Below, one piece after another: positions 23,514 through 34,144 of a stretch of 64,000 nt of DNA (position 1 is its first letter; each line of letters opens with the position of its first letter). The position numbers were made by a program, and so were the translations under genes. Below the pieces are notes generated by a model that did no database searches, was not told the origin of the DNA, and worked only from the letters and a program-made list of their open reading frames with translations. Origin of the DNA: Ciona intestinalis (Eukaryota > Chordata > Ascidiacea > Phlebobranchia > Cionidae); assembly GCF_000224145.3 (NCBI RefSeq), contig NW_004190493.2:68470-132469 (forward strand), given 5' to 3'.

Positions 23514-24379
23514 ATTAAGCAGTACACTACACTAATCAAATAATAATTAACAATCCTGAGATAAATTTAAACATAGAACTATAAGCTCGATTTCAACACT
23601 GCCGACCGCTTGTTCTGTTTGGGCGCGAAAATGCTGAGCTGGACCAGGCCAACGTCCCAGGCCAGGTCATAACGTTTTTGCGCGAAAATTGAAGCGCCAT
23701 TATCCAGTTGGCAATAAATTATTCCAATTTTTATACGTCGCAAAGTTTGGGTTTACACTATCAACCATACAACGTGTTTAAAATTAAACTCATGTCCCAT
23801 AAAACAAACATTTAATCACTCTTTTTTTAGTGCGCGCCAAAAATCAATTTGTCACGTGCCAAAGTTGCCGGGCTCACGTGAGAAATTAAACGCAGCAAAA
23901 CATTTGTAAACCTATATTGCATATACAATGATGTTAGCAGCTTTTGAGTTAAACATATTTAACACAAAATAATACGTTCCATAATCTTGGTATTCAATAT
24001 ACTAATTCTGACTACACTAACGTATACCAAGCCTTTTCGCTTCTGGCTGAATCACATAGTAATAGCGATAACACATTGACGTATTTGCGCAACGAACTCC
24101 CGCTGAGCGTGGAATCCTTTTAACTTACATCGAATATAACTTAACATCGTTTCGGTTGGTTAATCGTAAGTCAATCTCCGATTGGGATGAAACTGATATT
24201 ACGTCATATATTATATTAATTTAATTCAACTCTATAAAATTTACAGTGTTGGTTGATAACGTAGATGCAAAAAATAAATATAAACACACAAGTTGGAAAA
24301 GTTTCAAATGGTTCCGAATGGTTCAAAAGTTTCAAATGGATTAATTGCCTTCACTACGTTGTAACAAATGTTTAGCTAA

Positions 24380-24490
24380 TGAGTATCTTAACCAGGCTAG
24401 ATTTTACATAAGGTCATTGCTCCATCGTTCGGCCAAATACCAGAAGCCTACGTTATCCAAACAAACGTTGGCCAACGGCATGCCAACAAA
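24380..24490 (+). repeat. Direct repeat flanking a palindromic element, left copy
   Basis: The stretch ACCAGGCTAGATTTTACATA ... AAATACCAGAAGCCTACG ... GCCAACGGCATGCCAACAAA matches 24728-24830 with moderate divergence. The two lie about 340 bp apart around the inverted-repeat element at 24550-24718. Confidence 0.7.
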
Positions 24491-24549
24491 GGCGCAAATA
24501 AATAAGTATAATTATAAAAGTTCGAAAACTATCAAATTAATTGCGTTAG

Positions 24550-24718
24550 CCGGTGTCGTAATATATTCGTTCTGATTGATATATTTGTACCAGGCACTAT
24601 TGCGCGAAGACGCCACTGCGCATGCGCAATGGCTTGTAATGCGCAGTAGCGTTTCGGCGCATGCGAAATAGCTTCCTGTTCAAATATTTCAATCGAAACG
24701 AATATATCACGACACCGG
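24550..24718. mobile_element. 169 bp inverted-repeat element with GC palindromes
   Basis: The left end CCGGTGTCGTAATATATTCG and the right end, which reads CCGGTGTCGTGATATATTCG on the other strand, form an inverted repeat continuing for about 35-40 bp (to ATATTTG). The interior is unusually GC-rich for this window. It contains the self-complementary TGCGCATGCGCA (NRF1-consensus-like) near 24617, a second GCGCATGCG near 24657 and several AATGCGCAG-type words. No target duplication is obvious. The sequence supports a MITE-like element; any transcription-factor role is inference. Confidence 0.75.
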
Positions 24719-24727
24719 ATTTTCAAA

Positions 24728-24830
24728 ATCAGGCTAGATTTTCAAAAGGTTATTGCAAGCACCTTCGTGGTGCCGAATACCAGGAGCCAACGCCAAAAAT
24801 ATGTTGGCAACGGTCTGCCAACAAAGTCTT
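24728..24830 (+). repeat. Direct repeat flanking a palindromic element, right copy
   Basis: CAGGCTAGATTTTCAAAAGG ... AATACCAGGAGCCAACGCC ... GGCAACGGTCTGCCAACAAA is the counterpart of 24380-24490. Confidence 0.7.
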
Positions 24831-25424
24831 GCTATCTGGGCACTTTGTAGTTGTGTGGGTTTTAATTGCCAAACTTTGAAGGATTTGTGTTTAATTCAAT
24901 AATTTATATCTCATGGGTATTTAAATACCTATATGGGATAGAGCAATTACCAACTGGGGAGTTTTGTAATCAAAAAAATTAAAACATAATAAAGTCTATA
25001 TTTAACTTTTTTTTATATATTCACAACTACAAGAAGTTACATTCTATAAACACATAAATTTTAAATATTTACAAATATATATATATATATGGTTTGATGT
25101 TAAAGGTATAGTTTCATAGATTCTTGTTTTTATAATTGCGTCAAATAATAGGACTAAAGTCGAAAAGTTTGTGCTTATAAAATATCAAGAAAGTTATAAA
25201 TAGCTTTATAAAGAGAGAATACAGCGTTATAAACACCATCACGCACATACGCGCCACCGGAGCGCGCACTTGTTACGTAGGCGCTATACATATTTGGAAA
25301 TTGAAAAGAAAACAGGAAATTCTCTTCCGGCTCTTCGTTCACATAATAGCAAAGCACTGCTTTGGTTATCTCCACCAAGAAGAGTTTGGAAAGCGGTTTT
25401 GTACAGATTTTGTTTTGTCTTAAA

Positions 25425-25612
25425 TATAGTTCTGTGAGGTAAAATGGGACACCTTTAGCCCGTAATATCATGATCGTGTTTTAAACAATTGTTAACCGTC
25501 TATATAGGAGTGAGGATGCGGTTTTATAATTCTTTAAATGTCTTTTGTTTACTACCAACTGGGAAGGGAAAATGGAATGAAAATGTGTCCTATTTTCCCC
25601 ACTCTACTATAT
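25425..25612. mobile_element. MITE, copy C
   Basis: Left end TATAGTTCTGTGAGGTAAAA then TGGGACACCTTTAGC; right end GTGTCCTATTTTCCCCACTC then TACTATA. It is slightly shorter than other copies and its left end has diverged. Confidence 0.85.
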
Positions 25613-26455
25613 TGCACCAGACAGTTGTTTTAGTAAAAATCGCATGTTTTTCCTGGTGATTACTTTTTAAGCGGAAACAAAGTCAACAATTTTCAGAAAA
25701 TCTATTTGTCGCCCCAACAACGTATAACTTGTTCAATTATTAATGAACGTCGATGATCACATCGCGGAAGTTAGTAATGGCTTTCTGTCTGCTGTGGCTT
25801 TTTGCTACTTTTTCAATCGAGGGCATTGTGTGATTAAAACGATAAATTCAAATCTCTTTGGATACAAAACTAATCAACATCATTAAGAACGCTTATAACT
25901 TTTATTGCTACATGTATATTATATTATATACAGATACACACTGAATAAACTTGTATCATAAGCGTGAAAGAGAATTTACATTTCAAGAGAAGGTTTAGCT
26001 ATATATCAAAACAGTGTTAATAACTCTTACAGCTCATAAGTAAAAAGTGAACATGCAAATTAAATAAAATTACTTGTGCTCGTTTTTTGCAATCACAGTA
26101 TGTATAGATTGTGTCTAAACTGAGGTAAAAGTGATTAAACTTTAATAATTCTGTGATGGATTACAACAAACCTAAATTATATAAATAATACTTATATAGC
26201 GCATGGACGAATTAAATATCTTAGTTAATGTAAATAAAAGAGTAGGGAGGAAGAAATAAAAAGTTGTAACATTTAATTAAACTAGCCAATATATCACCAG
26301 CAATAAAATGGTGAGATCGTGCAATGGTCAAAATATTAGTATTGCAGGCATATACAGCTGTCTGTGATAGAAAACAGATGTGACATATACAGCCCTTACA
26401 GTCATGTGAGTGCGTTCGATATAAGTGATTTTCGGCAGGCAGTTCTATGTTGGAT

Positions 26456-26779
26456 TTAACGGTTGTATCTACCGTCGGCGTAGATTTCGGCAAGCAAACC
26501 TTTCAGCACAGGGTCTTCCTGGTACGCCTTGTGCTCAATACTTCTCGGAACCAAAAGTCTTTGTGTGACTTTGGTCCAGTCAGTTGTCTGCTCTGAAGTG
26601 AGTGGCTTCCATCGGTTCCAGACCACGTCATTTTTCATCACAGCGGTGTAAATGCTCATGTATGTTGCGATACCGCCTGCGAATGCAAGGCAGCCAACCA
26701 ATGGTATAACGTCGGGGTGAGTTTTAACCATCCCAAGCAAATGTCGGGTCGAACGGCCAAATTGAAATGGAAAACCCAT
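26456..26779 (-). CDS. NDUFA4/NMES1-like small membrane protein 1
   Basis: 107 residues, single exon, true ATG. HPDVIPLVGCLAFAGGIATYM with the following MSIYTAVMKNDVVWNRWKP matches the NDUFA4/NMES1 (C15orf48, COXFA4-type) family: a basic N-terminus, one transmembrane helix (about residues 24-46), then a K-N-D-V-x-W-x-R motif. Known family members are inner-mitochondrial-membrane subunits associated with cytochrome c oxidase. The C-terminal tail (LLAEIYADGRYNR) is shared with the two paralogues at 29758 and 32695 but is not in vertebrate NDUFA4 as I recall it. This copy is the most NDUFA4-like of the three. Confidence 0.7.
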   Translation of the reverse strand: MGFPFQFGRSTRHLLGMVKTHPDVIPLVGCLAFAGGIATYMSIYTAVMKNDVVWNRWKPLTSEQTTDWTKVTQRLLVPRSIEHKAYQEDPVLKGLLAEIYADGRYNR

Positions 26780-27666
26780 TATACAGTTTGATATCTTAGT
26801 CCTTTACAATAAAATCGAATCTCTGAAAATAAAGAGCACAGGGTTATTAAAATGCAGTCGACCATTAAGGCTCATAAAATATAACCGCTGCCTCGTTCTT
26901 CACCAAAAAGCACGAAATTTTCAACAGGCCAGCTGTAAATTTATCTGCTGCTGATTGAGTTTACGAGCCAGGACGCGTTGAATATCAGTTGGTTACAGAT
27001 TAAACTTGGCTTATGCTCGCCTACATCACGGCCAATGTTCTCAGCCAAAGGGTTTGTTTGCCTATACAAGACCAACGCTCTTATAGCAAATAACAGAGGA
27101 AGTTATATAATTCTTAATCCACGGGAAATTACGTACTTTACTGCATCAACAGCGTTATAGGCATGGTACCTGCGCGACGTAGCAGTTTGCATTTAATGAA
27201 ATAAACAACAAACAATACATTTTACCAAACATCTCCTTTTACAGCAAGTTGAGTTTACACTTTTGCGGGGAATCAAAGTAAAATCTGCTAAATAATTTAA
27301 GCCTAATCAAATATTCATTACTGCCTTCCGTTTTATATCAGATAAAATGTCATATTTCAACAGCGCCAACTGACTGACAATATAATCATTTGGGCTATTA
27401 TCCTTTTAGCTGCTGTTCGCAACTGCCATTTTACCATACAGTCCGCACAATATATTTTCACTTACAAGCTCTCGCTGTGTAATAGTTTCTCTATCCAAGC
27501 ATGTAAAAACCGAATACACAGGTAACATAATACAAACTAAATTATCTCAAGCGTACAAACTAAGCCACAGGTACACTGCAAGAATGCCATGCTTGAACAG
27601 GTTGTTCGCATCACATTCAAGTTGGTAGTTTTTAAATAAGCCTTGTCGACATGCAAATATCGGGTG

Positions 27667-28391
27667 CGAGTAAACCAGTGACTTTTACCGGTATTTTACT
27701 TAACAACCCTTAACTTATATGCTTTACAATCGAGCTAAGCTTAAGATTTTGTCGTAAAAAGGCATTACTTCTACTATGTATTCTCTATATGTTGGGGTTC
27801 AGATATCTAACCTACTTTTTTATATTTGCTGATACTAAACTTGGAAAGAAGCAACGTAGAAGCGCTAAATGACTCTACAAATTCGATAATCGATACCAAA
27901 TGCTTTACCCACATATATAAATTATTCGATACGTTTGCCGACTTTTATAAGCAAAGCGTTTATTTTAAGCGACAGAATATCCTCGCGACTCATTAACGAG
28001 CCAATGACGTCATAAGCGTACGTGCTGACCTGCACGTAGGCCCACCAATTCGAATCATAAGAGTTGCCGCGTATTTTTTGTTTATAACCAGTTGCTTACC
28101 ATACGCAGTTCCTTATAAATTTGCAGAAATTGTTTAACACTTACATAGCCATGTAGTGTAGAATGAAGCAATGTACATAGTCGCAGATACCAAAAAAAAC
28201 AGAAGAATGTTTGCTGAGATTAAACGAAACAATAATGTAGAAATTTAATAACTTGTATTGTTTGTTGCCAGTTTGTTAGTACCTCCACAATGTAACCCCT
28301 GCTTTAGGGTCAGGAATCGAAGTCACTATATGTAAGCCAACACTTATGCTTACACAAAACGAACACTATAGAATGTCTGTTCAGTCAGACT
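27667..28391. repeat. Duplicated block, first copy (intergenic)
   Basis: Matches 28517-29226 at roughly 98-99% by eye, from GACTTTTACCGGTATTTTAC to GTTCAGTCAGACT; the N-run begins directly after. It holds no gene, but both copies contain a CRE-type palindrome TGACGTCA (near 28006 and 28843). Confidence 0.92.
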
Positions 28392-28516
28392 NNNNNNNNN
28401 NNNNNNNNNNNNNNNNNNNNNNNNNNNNNNNNNNNNNNNNNNNNNNNNNNNNNNNNNNNNNNNNNNNNNNNNNNNNNNNNNNNNNNNNNNNNNNNNNNNN
28501 NNNNNNNNNNNNNNNN
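28392..28516. other. Assembly gap (N-run)
   Basis: 125 undetermined bases between two near-identical blocks. Confidence 1.
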
Positions 28517-29226
28517 GACTTTTACCGGTATTTTACTTAACAACCCTTAACTTATATGCTTTACAATCGAGCTAAGCTTAAGATTTTGTCGTAAAAAGGC
28601 ATTACTTCTACTATGTATTCTCTATATGTTGGGGTTCAGATATCTAACCTACTTTTTTATATTTGCTGATCCTAAACTTGGAAAGAAGCAACGTAGAAGC
28701 GCTAAATGACTCTACAAATTCGATAATCGATACCAAATGCTTTACCCACAAATATAAATTATTCGATACGTTTGTCGCCTTTTATAAGCAAAGCGTTTAT
28801 TTTAAGCGACAGAATATCCTCGCGACTCATTAACGAGCCAATGACGTCATAAGCGTACGTGCTGACCTGCACGTAGGCCCACCAATTCGAATCATAAGAG
28901 TTGCCGCGTATTTTTTGTTTATAACCAGTTGCTTACCATACGCAGTTCCTTATAAATTTGCAGAAATTGTTTAACACTTACATAGCCATGTAGTGTAGAA
29001 TGAAGCAATGTACATAGTCGCAGATACCAAAAAACAAAAGAATGTTTGCTGAGATTAAACGAAACAATAATGTAGAAATTTAATAACTTGTATTGTTTGT
29101 TGCCAGTTTGTTAGTACCTCCACAATGTAACCCCTGCTTTAGGGTCAGGAATCGAAGTCACTATATGTAAGCCAACACTTATGCTTACACAAAACGAACA
29201 CTATAGAATGTTTGTTCAGTCAGACT
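28517..29226. repeat. Duplicated block, second copy (intergenic)
   Basis: Second copy of 27667-28391. It differs by a few substitutions and a small indel in an A-run, and continues into unique sequence at ACCTGACGTATTG. Confidence 0.92.
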
Positions 29227-29335
29227 ACCTGACGTATTGAGTCACGTAGCAGCTTATGACTTTTAAAATTCCATAGCGTTACCTCTGTCAGCCCACGTAC
29301 TCACGTAGTCGCTTTCTCGTTTCCTTGTTTATGCA

Positions 29336-29343
29336 TGACGTCA
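29336..29343. promoter_or_regulatory. CRE-like palindrome
   Basis: A perfect TGACGTCA (CREB/ATF consensus) lies about 1.25 kb from the start of the NDUFA4-like gene at 30081, on the far side of that gene. The motif is seen directly; its use is not shown. A 92-codon plus-strand ORF begins at the overlapping ATG (29335) but has no recognisable features. Confidence 0.3.
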
Positions 29344-29757
29344 TCGGTTCAATTGGATGCTCACCGGTGTGTGACCATATTTGTGTTCACTCTATCGTCC
29401 ATCCTATACTACGTACATAACCCTTTCGCCTATCGGCCCTATCCAATGTGGTTTGCTCATACTATATACGTCATGTACGGATACATTTGTTTAAAGTTAT
29501 GGGCTTATATAGAAACTGGTTTATTAAACGTTAACTGTTATGATAAAAAATCCATTATATCATTTATATACTGTAAGTGCAATGATGTGCGTGTTCCTGG
29601 TGTGGAATATTGATGTAAAGCAGAGTCCGTATATAAAACATTGCTTATATACATATACACTGATAAATAGTAATCAACTGTACAAGTATAGTTAAATACA
29701 TACGATACATATTAAAATAAAACATATAAATAAATTAGCAAATTAGATTTGGTTTAT

Positions 29758-30081
29758 TTATTTGGCATATCGTCCATCGCTATAAACTTCTTTTAGTAAT
29801 TCTGTAATAGGGTTTCTGTTTACATCAGTATACTCGGCTTCGTCTTTAGACAAAGCGGCATATAACTTCTGCGTACGCTTGTTCCAGTCTACTGACGTAT
29901 GCTGAATTTTGTTGTTGTTCAGCGCAAAGGATCGCCAATCAACCTCGTTTTTTAAGGCTGCATTAACAAGGCTGTAGCAGGTCAATGAAAATGCTCCTCC
30001 GCATGCAGCGATGACTGCCCACAAACAGCTGTGCTGACGTAAAACACCGACAGCTCCTTTGGTCATTTTACCAATATCCAT
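29758..30081 (-). CDS. NDUFA4/NMES1-like small membrane protein 2
   Basis: 107 residues, single exon, true ATG. It is closely related to the protein at 32695-33021, sharing the stretches GVLRQHSCLWAV and AACGGAFSLTCYSL. One membrane helix spans about residues 20-43. LKNEVDWRSFALNNNK takes the place of the NDUFA4 K-N-D-V-x-W-x-R segment. The VDWNKRTQKLY motif and the C-terminal LLKEVYSDGRYAK are conserved among the paralogues. Mitochondrial location is inferred from the family. It sits in a same-strand array with 26456-26779 and 32695-33021, suggesting tandem duplication. Confidence 0.65.
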   Translation of the reverse strand: MDIGKMTKGAVGVLRQHSCLWAVIAACGGAFSLTCYSLVNAALKNEVDWRSFALNNNKIQHTSVDWNKRTQKLYAALSKDEAEYTDVNRNPITELLKEVYSDGRYAK

Positions 30082-30502
30082 GGTTAAATTTAATATTGAT
30101 TAATCTCACTTTAAAAGTGGGCTCATTGCTGCAATACAAATAACCATAAAACTACCTGTATATCTCTTTTCAGTCATTATAATCAAGATTTCGCAACTAC
30201 CCTATATTACAATGAACTGTCAAATAAGTTGTTATTTGCAAGGAAAAATTAAAATAAATAAAAAATTTAAATGATTTAAAATCAGCTGGCGCTTGTTACG
30301 TCATTCGGTTACCAAGGTTAAATAAACCACTGTCATGATTATGACGCAATAAATCAAGAAAGTTGTCATAATGTAAACTGTTAACTCACATGTAAAACTT
30401 TAAAAGAAAATTGTCACCAGCAACATTTTTTAGATCCTGTATCCTAGTCTAGTACAACGTAGTTATTGTAGTATACAACCCAGATCATTGAAAGCTATTA
30501 TT

Positions 30503-30893
30503 ACGGTAGGGTGGGGAAGATGGGACACTTTGTTGGACGAGACTTTTTTATTTTCTTTTTACGTACACCCCATTAATGATAATCAGGAAAATAATGTTAC
30601 AGAGTTATTCGACAGTATTATCACGACTTTATAAAACGCGAGTCAAAGCTGATTACTGTTTTTAAATATTAGAAAATGTGTAAAATGGAAACAGAACATT
30701 GGACAGGTAAAAAAAATGCAAAACAGTAAGGTGCTAATTTCAAATTCTCGCTAAATCATAGTAAAGCTGTTTTAAAGATTTATGAAACCGTATTCTCACG
30801 ACTCCCATATATCGTTATTAATTGTTTAAAACACGATCAGGTTATTTGGATATTATGTGCTAAAGGTCCGTCTTCCTTCATCCTACAATATGT
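30503..30893. mobile_element. Longer MITE variant (~390 bp), copy D
   Basis: The left end GGTAGGGTGGGGAAGATGGG and right end (AAAGGTCCGTCTTCCTTCAT then CCTACAATAT) are those of the common element. The right half is in the usual order (ACCGTATTCTCACGACTCCC, AACACGATCAGG). The left interior, about 200 bp from TTGGACGAGAC onward, differs from the short copies. It could be a fuller parental element or a nested insertion. Its 3' flank (30894-30970) resembles the flank of copy B. Confidence 0.75.
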
Positions 30894-31049
30894 AAAGTTT
30901 AAGTGGCAAAAAATCTAACACCGCCAGTTAATTTCGGTAGGTTAACCACAAGCTGCGGAATACTGTTAATGTAAATATATTTCAATTTATAGAGTCCCGT
31001 CTTTCCCCGCTTTGTAGTTGTGTAGGTTTTTATTCCCAAACTTTGAAAA

Positions 31050-32694
31050 GTTTACTTTAACTCAATAATTTATACTCCTTTAATTCCTCAATATGTGCTT
31101 AAGTGTCCAATCTTCCCCAGTTGTACTGTATATTCATATACTCTGTGATAATATTAATTTATATTCAAAATGGATAACGAAATCAACAATAGACAGTGCT
31201 CGAAGTTTTATGTAAAGAAGAAAGCCTTGTTATTTCTCACGAAGAGGAAACTTGAATAGATTAATTAGTATTTTTCGGAGAATCAAATTTGTACGATTTA
31301 GAATCCATTTTTGAAACCCTTGCGACGCCATCATATAATATTTATCAAGATTTAAACGCTATAATGAATTTCAAAGGGATGTCAAATCTTCGCCGACTGG
31401 GTCTAATATTCAGAGTACGTTGGTCAGTTTAAACGGAAAAAAATAAAGGCTTGAAACATGGGCATCGTTTCATAGAGTGTGTATAACTGCGGACCAAAGA
31501 GGGCATAATCAAAGTAAATATGTTTTTTGGGGTACTATACGCTAGCTATTATTCTATGGACAAAATACCGGTATATACCACAAACTCTCAAAGTCACTTG
31601 TTTATTTCCCAATATTCCGTAGGTGCTCCAGAAGTATAGATATTCCAGAAGCTAATCTATAGCGCCAAGTATTTATATTTTTACGCTCACAACCACTTAT
31701 ATGGTGTTTCTGTTGTGTTTTGTTACATACGTCATACACATGATATTGCACACTTATAGAGGCGAGTATAAATAATTTAAAAAACGCATTTTTGCTTATT
31801 ATTTTTATCGTTTATCTAAGACGTGTTCACCCTTGTCTAATTTTCTCATATATATATATCTCAGTTTTTTTAACAAAACTAACACAAATTTTGTGAGACA
31901 AAATAAAACTGTGTGAAATATTTCATGCTGTTTTATTTAACATCGTTACTGAATTTGTGATACAAATTTGCAAACTACAAAATTTCGGCAGTTATATAAT
32001 ATGATTCAGCAAGTAGTCAAAACGAGGATCTTATTACATGCTTTTATTATTCCGAAATTTAAAAACATGTTGTATTCGTTCAGCACCGAATTTTAATACT
32101 TAACAGCAGTAACCGCATTTGCCGCGCAGTTTTTAGGCCATGAGAATACCGTCGAATAATATTGTAGCTTCAGTTTTTGTCTATAACGTCAAATGGGAAC
32201 CTGTAAACCAAGATTTTAAAAGGGTCCGGTCTCTGCCCGAGTACCGTCTTCCCCCATCAGCTCAATATCGCCTCGATGTGGACATATCTTAATGTTTTTA
32301 GTTCCAATAGCATTCTCCAAGCCAAAGAGAGTACCACTTTAACCACAATATACTTGATATGCGTAAGCCGTTATGCATTTTTTTATACTGTTCCCTTTTG
32401 TAATGTAATACAACAAAATAAAACTTATATAACGCGGATGAATGTTTTATTTGAACAAAATCAGGCAAAGCACCAAGCAACTTTTGTTAAAATACAACAT
32501 ACAAGTTGTGGAAATTGCGCAACCCAAAGTTAAACAAAGCAAACGCATTTAATTGCCTAAATAAATAAAAGTTTGTGCGTAAGACAAGAAATCTAATGCA
32601 ATATATTAAGTTAGCGTTATTAAAAATAAATAACGCATTTAATTATTTTCCTAATTTAATCATTTTGCAATTTGAACAAAGAGGTAATTGTTGT
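31050..32694. other. Intergenic stretch without a supported gene
   Basis: AT-rich, with fragments resembling the ends of the inverted-repeat family (near 31000-31140) and short overlapping ORFs on both strands around 32276-32533. None shows a family motif. Confidence 0.5.
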
Positions 32695-33021
32695 TTATTT
32701 GGTGGCGTATCGTCCATCAGCGTAAACTTCGGCTAACAGGTTGGTGATTGGGCTTCGATCAACGTCAGTGTAAACTGCAGCATCGCTTCGAATAGCAGCA
32801 TATAACTTCTGTGTGCGTTTGTTCCAATCAACAGCAGTGTGCTGAACTTTGTTGTTGTTCAGCGCAAAAGATCGCCAATCAATTTCGTTTTTCTTAGCTG
32901 ATCGGTAAAGGCTGTAACAGGTTAAGCTAAAAGCTCCTCCGCATGCAGCAACGACTGCCCACAAACAGCTGTGTTGTCGAAGTACACCGTACGCGGCCTT
33001 GGACATTTTTGTAACTTCCAT
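32695..33021 (-). CDS. NDUFA4/NMES1-like small membrane protein 3
   Basis: 108 residues, single exon, true ATG (a second ATG five codons later would fit the family equally). It is about three-quarters identical by eye to the protein at 29758-30081 over the whole length, with one membrane helix at about residues 20-43. KKNEIDWRSFALNNNK and VDWNKRTQKLY are followed by a C-terminal LLAEVYADGRYATK. Many differences from the paralogue are conservative, which suggests both are maintained. The role is inferred from the NDUFA4/COXFA4 family only. Confidence 0.65.
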   Translation of the reverse strand: MEVTKMSKAAYGVLRQHSCLWAVVAACGGAFSLTCYSLYRSAKKNEIDWRSFALNNNKVQHTAVDWNKRTQKLYAAIRSDAAVYTDVDRSPITNLLAEVYADGRYATK

Positions 33022-34144
33022 GCTGATGATTTAACTTTCAAATTAAGATTGTCAAGAATAAAGTATACCAGCTCTACAATAAAAACAAGTTATTTAAAAT
33101 ACCAGTAATTACAATAACCTGCAGTTCTTAATGAATAGATCACGTTACGCAACATGACTGACCAAGCCCGGATCGCTTTCTGTTGGCATCTCATGTTTCT
33201 TTTAAACTAAATAAACTGCATCTGCCATATGTCCTGTATACAAGGAATCAATAGAAACTAATAGAGGGTTGAAGCAATTTACTAAAAGCTGCGTTGTTAA
33301 TGAATTTAGTTCTCCAATCGATACCGCTTTATATACACGGCCGAATGACCTTGCGTCGATCAACCGATATAACCTGTCAGCGCCGTTTGAAGGTGATGAC
33401 GCAATCTTCACGTCGGGTTACGCAACTCGCCACGTTTTTTGGCTTAAACAGTTGTTGAAGCTCAATATTAAATAAGAGCAACGCATTTAAGTACTACACG
33501 TTCTCCCTTATAAACAGAAAGTCCATACGTACGTTTTAAAAGAAATATACTTCAATACATTTAATTAGGTTATATTTGTTTACTAAACTGAGAATACATT
33601 CATAATCATACAACTTTTCTGATGTTAATCAGGTCATTGTTCGATCACACTAACTGCATGGACTATCAATTACAAACAGCAGGCTAGTAATCGTATATTT
33701 ACATCTTATTCTTGTCGTATTTAAGCTAGTAAACCACAGACTAGTAGTAACCGTATAGCCTACTGTCCTGCTAAGAATGTTTGAGGCGAAACGAGATTGC
33801 GTAACAACCAGACGATTTAATTCAGTGACGTCAGTGTCCGGTATTTCGCAACACCCAGAAGCGAACACAATGAATCATTAATGTCTGGTGTTCATCGTTG
33901 TTTTTCGTATAGCGCTATAGGATGGTATATAATAACCGAACAATACGTTTTGATGTTATTGTAACTATAGTTTCATTTAATTGATAACAGTTGTCTTGGC
34001 ATGTAATGGTTTTAGTAATCTGGTGTATACCTTCGATACTTTATATTAAAGTCTTAACGCTGCGCGATGTTTGCACTATAAAGTAAACTCTGCCTTGGCT
34101 AAAATGTCATGAAGCTTTCACTCATGATCAAATTTATTACATTT
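33022..34144. other. Intergenic, no gene seen
   Basis: Upstream flank of the third NDUFA4-like gene and downstream flank of the FBXO24-like gene. Overlapping 60-70 codon ORFs on both strands at 33200-33480 have no recognisable content. Confidence 0.45.

Noticed and set aside
29335-29613. 92-codon plus-strand ORF
   Set aside because: It has an ATG and hydrophobic stretches but no recognisable family. It begins inside a CRE palindrome in intergenic sequence; not enough to call a gene.
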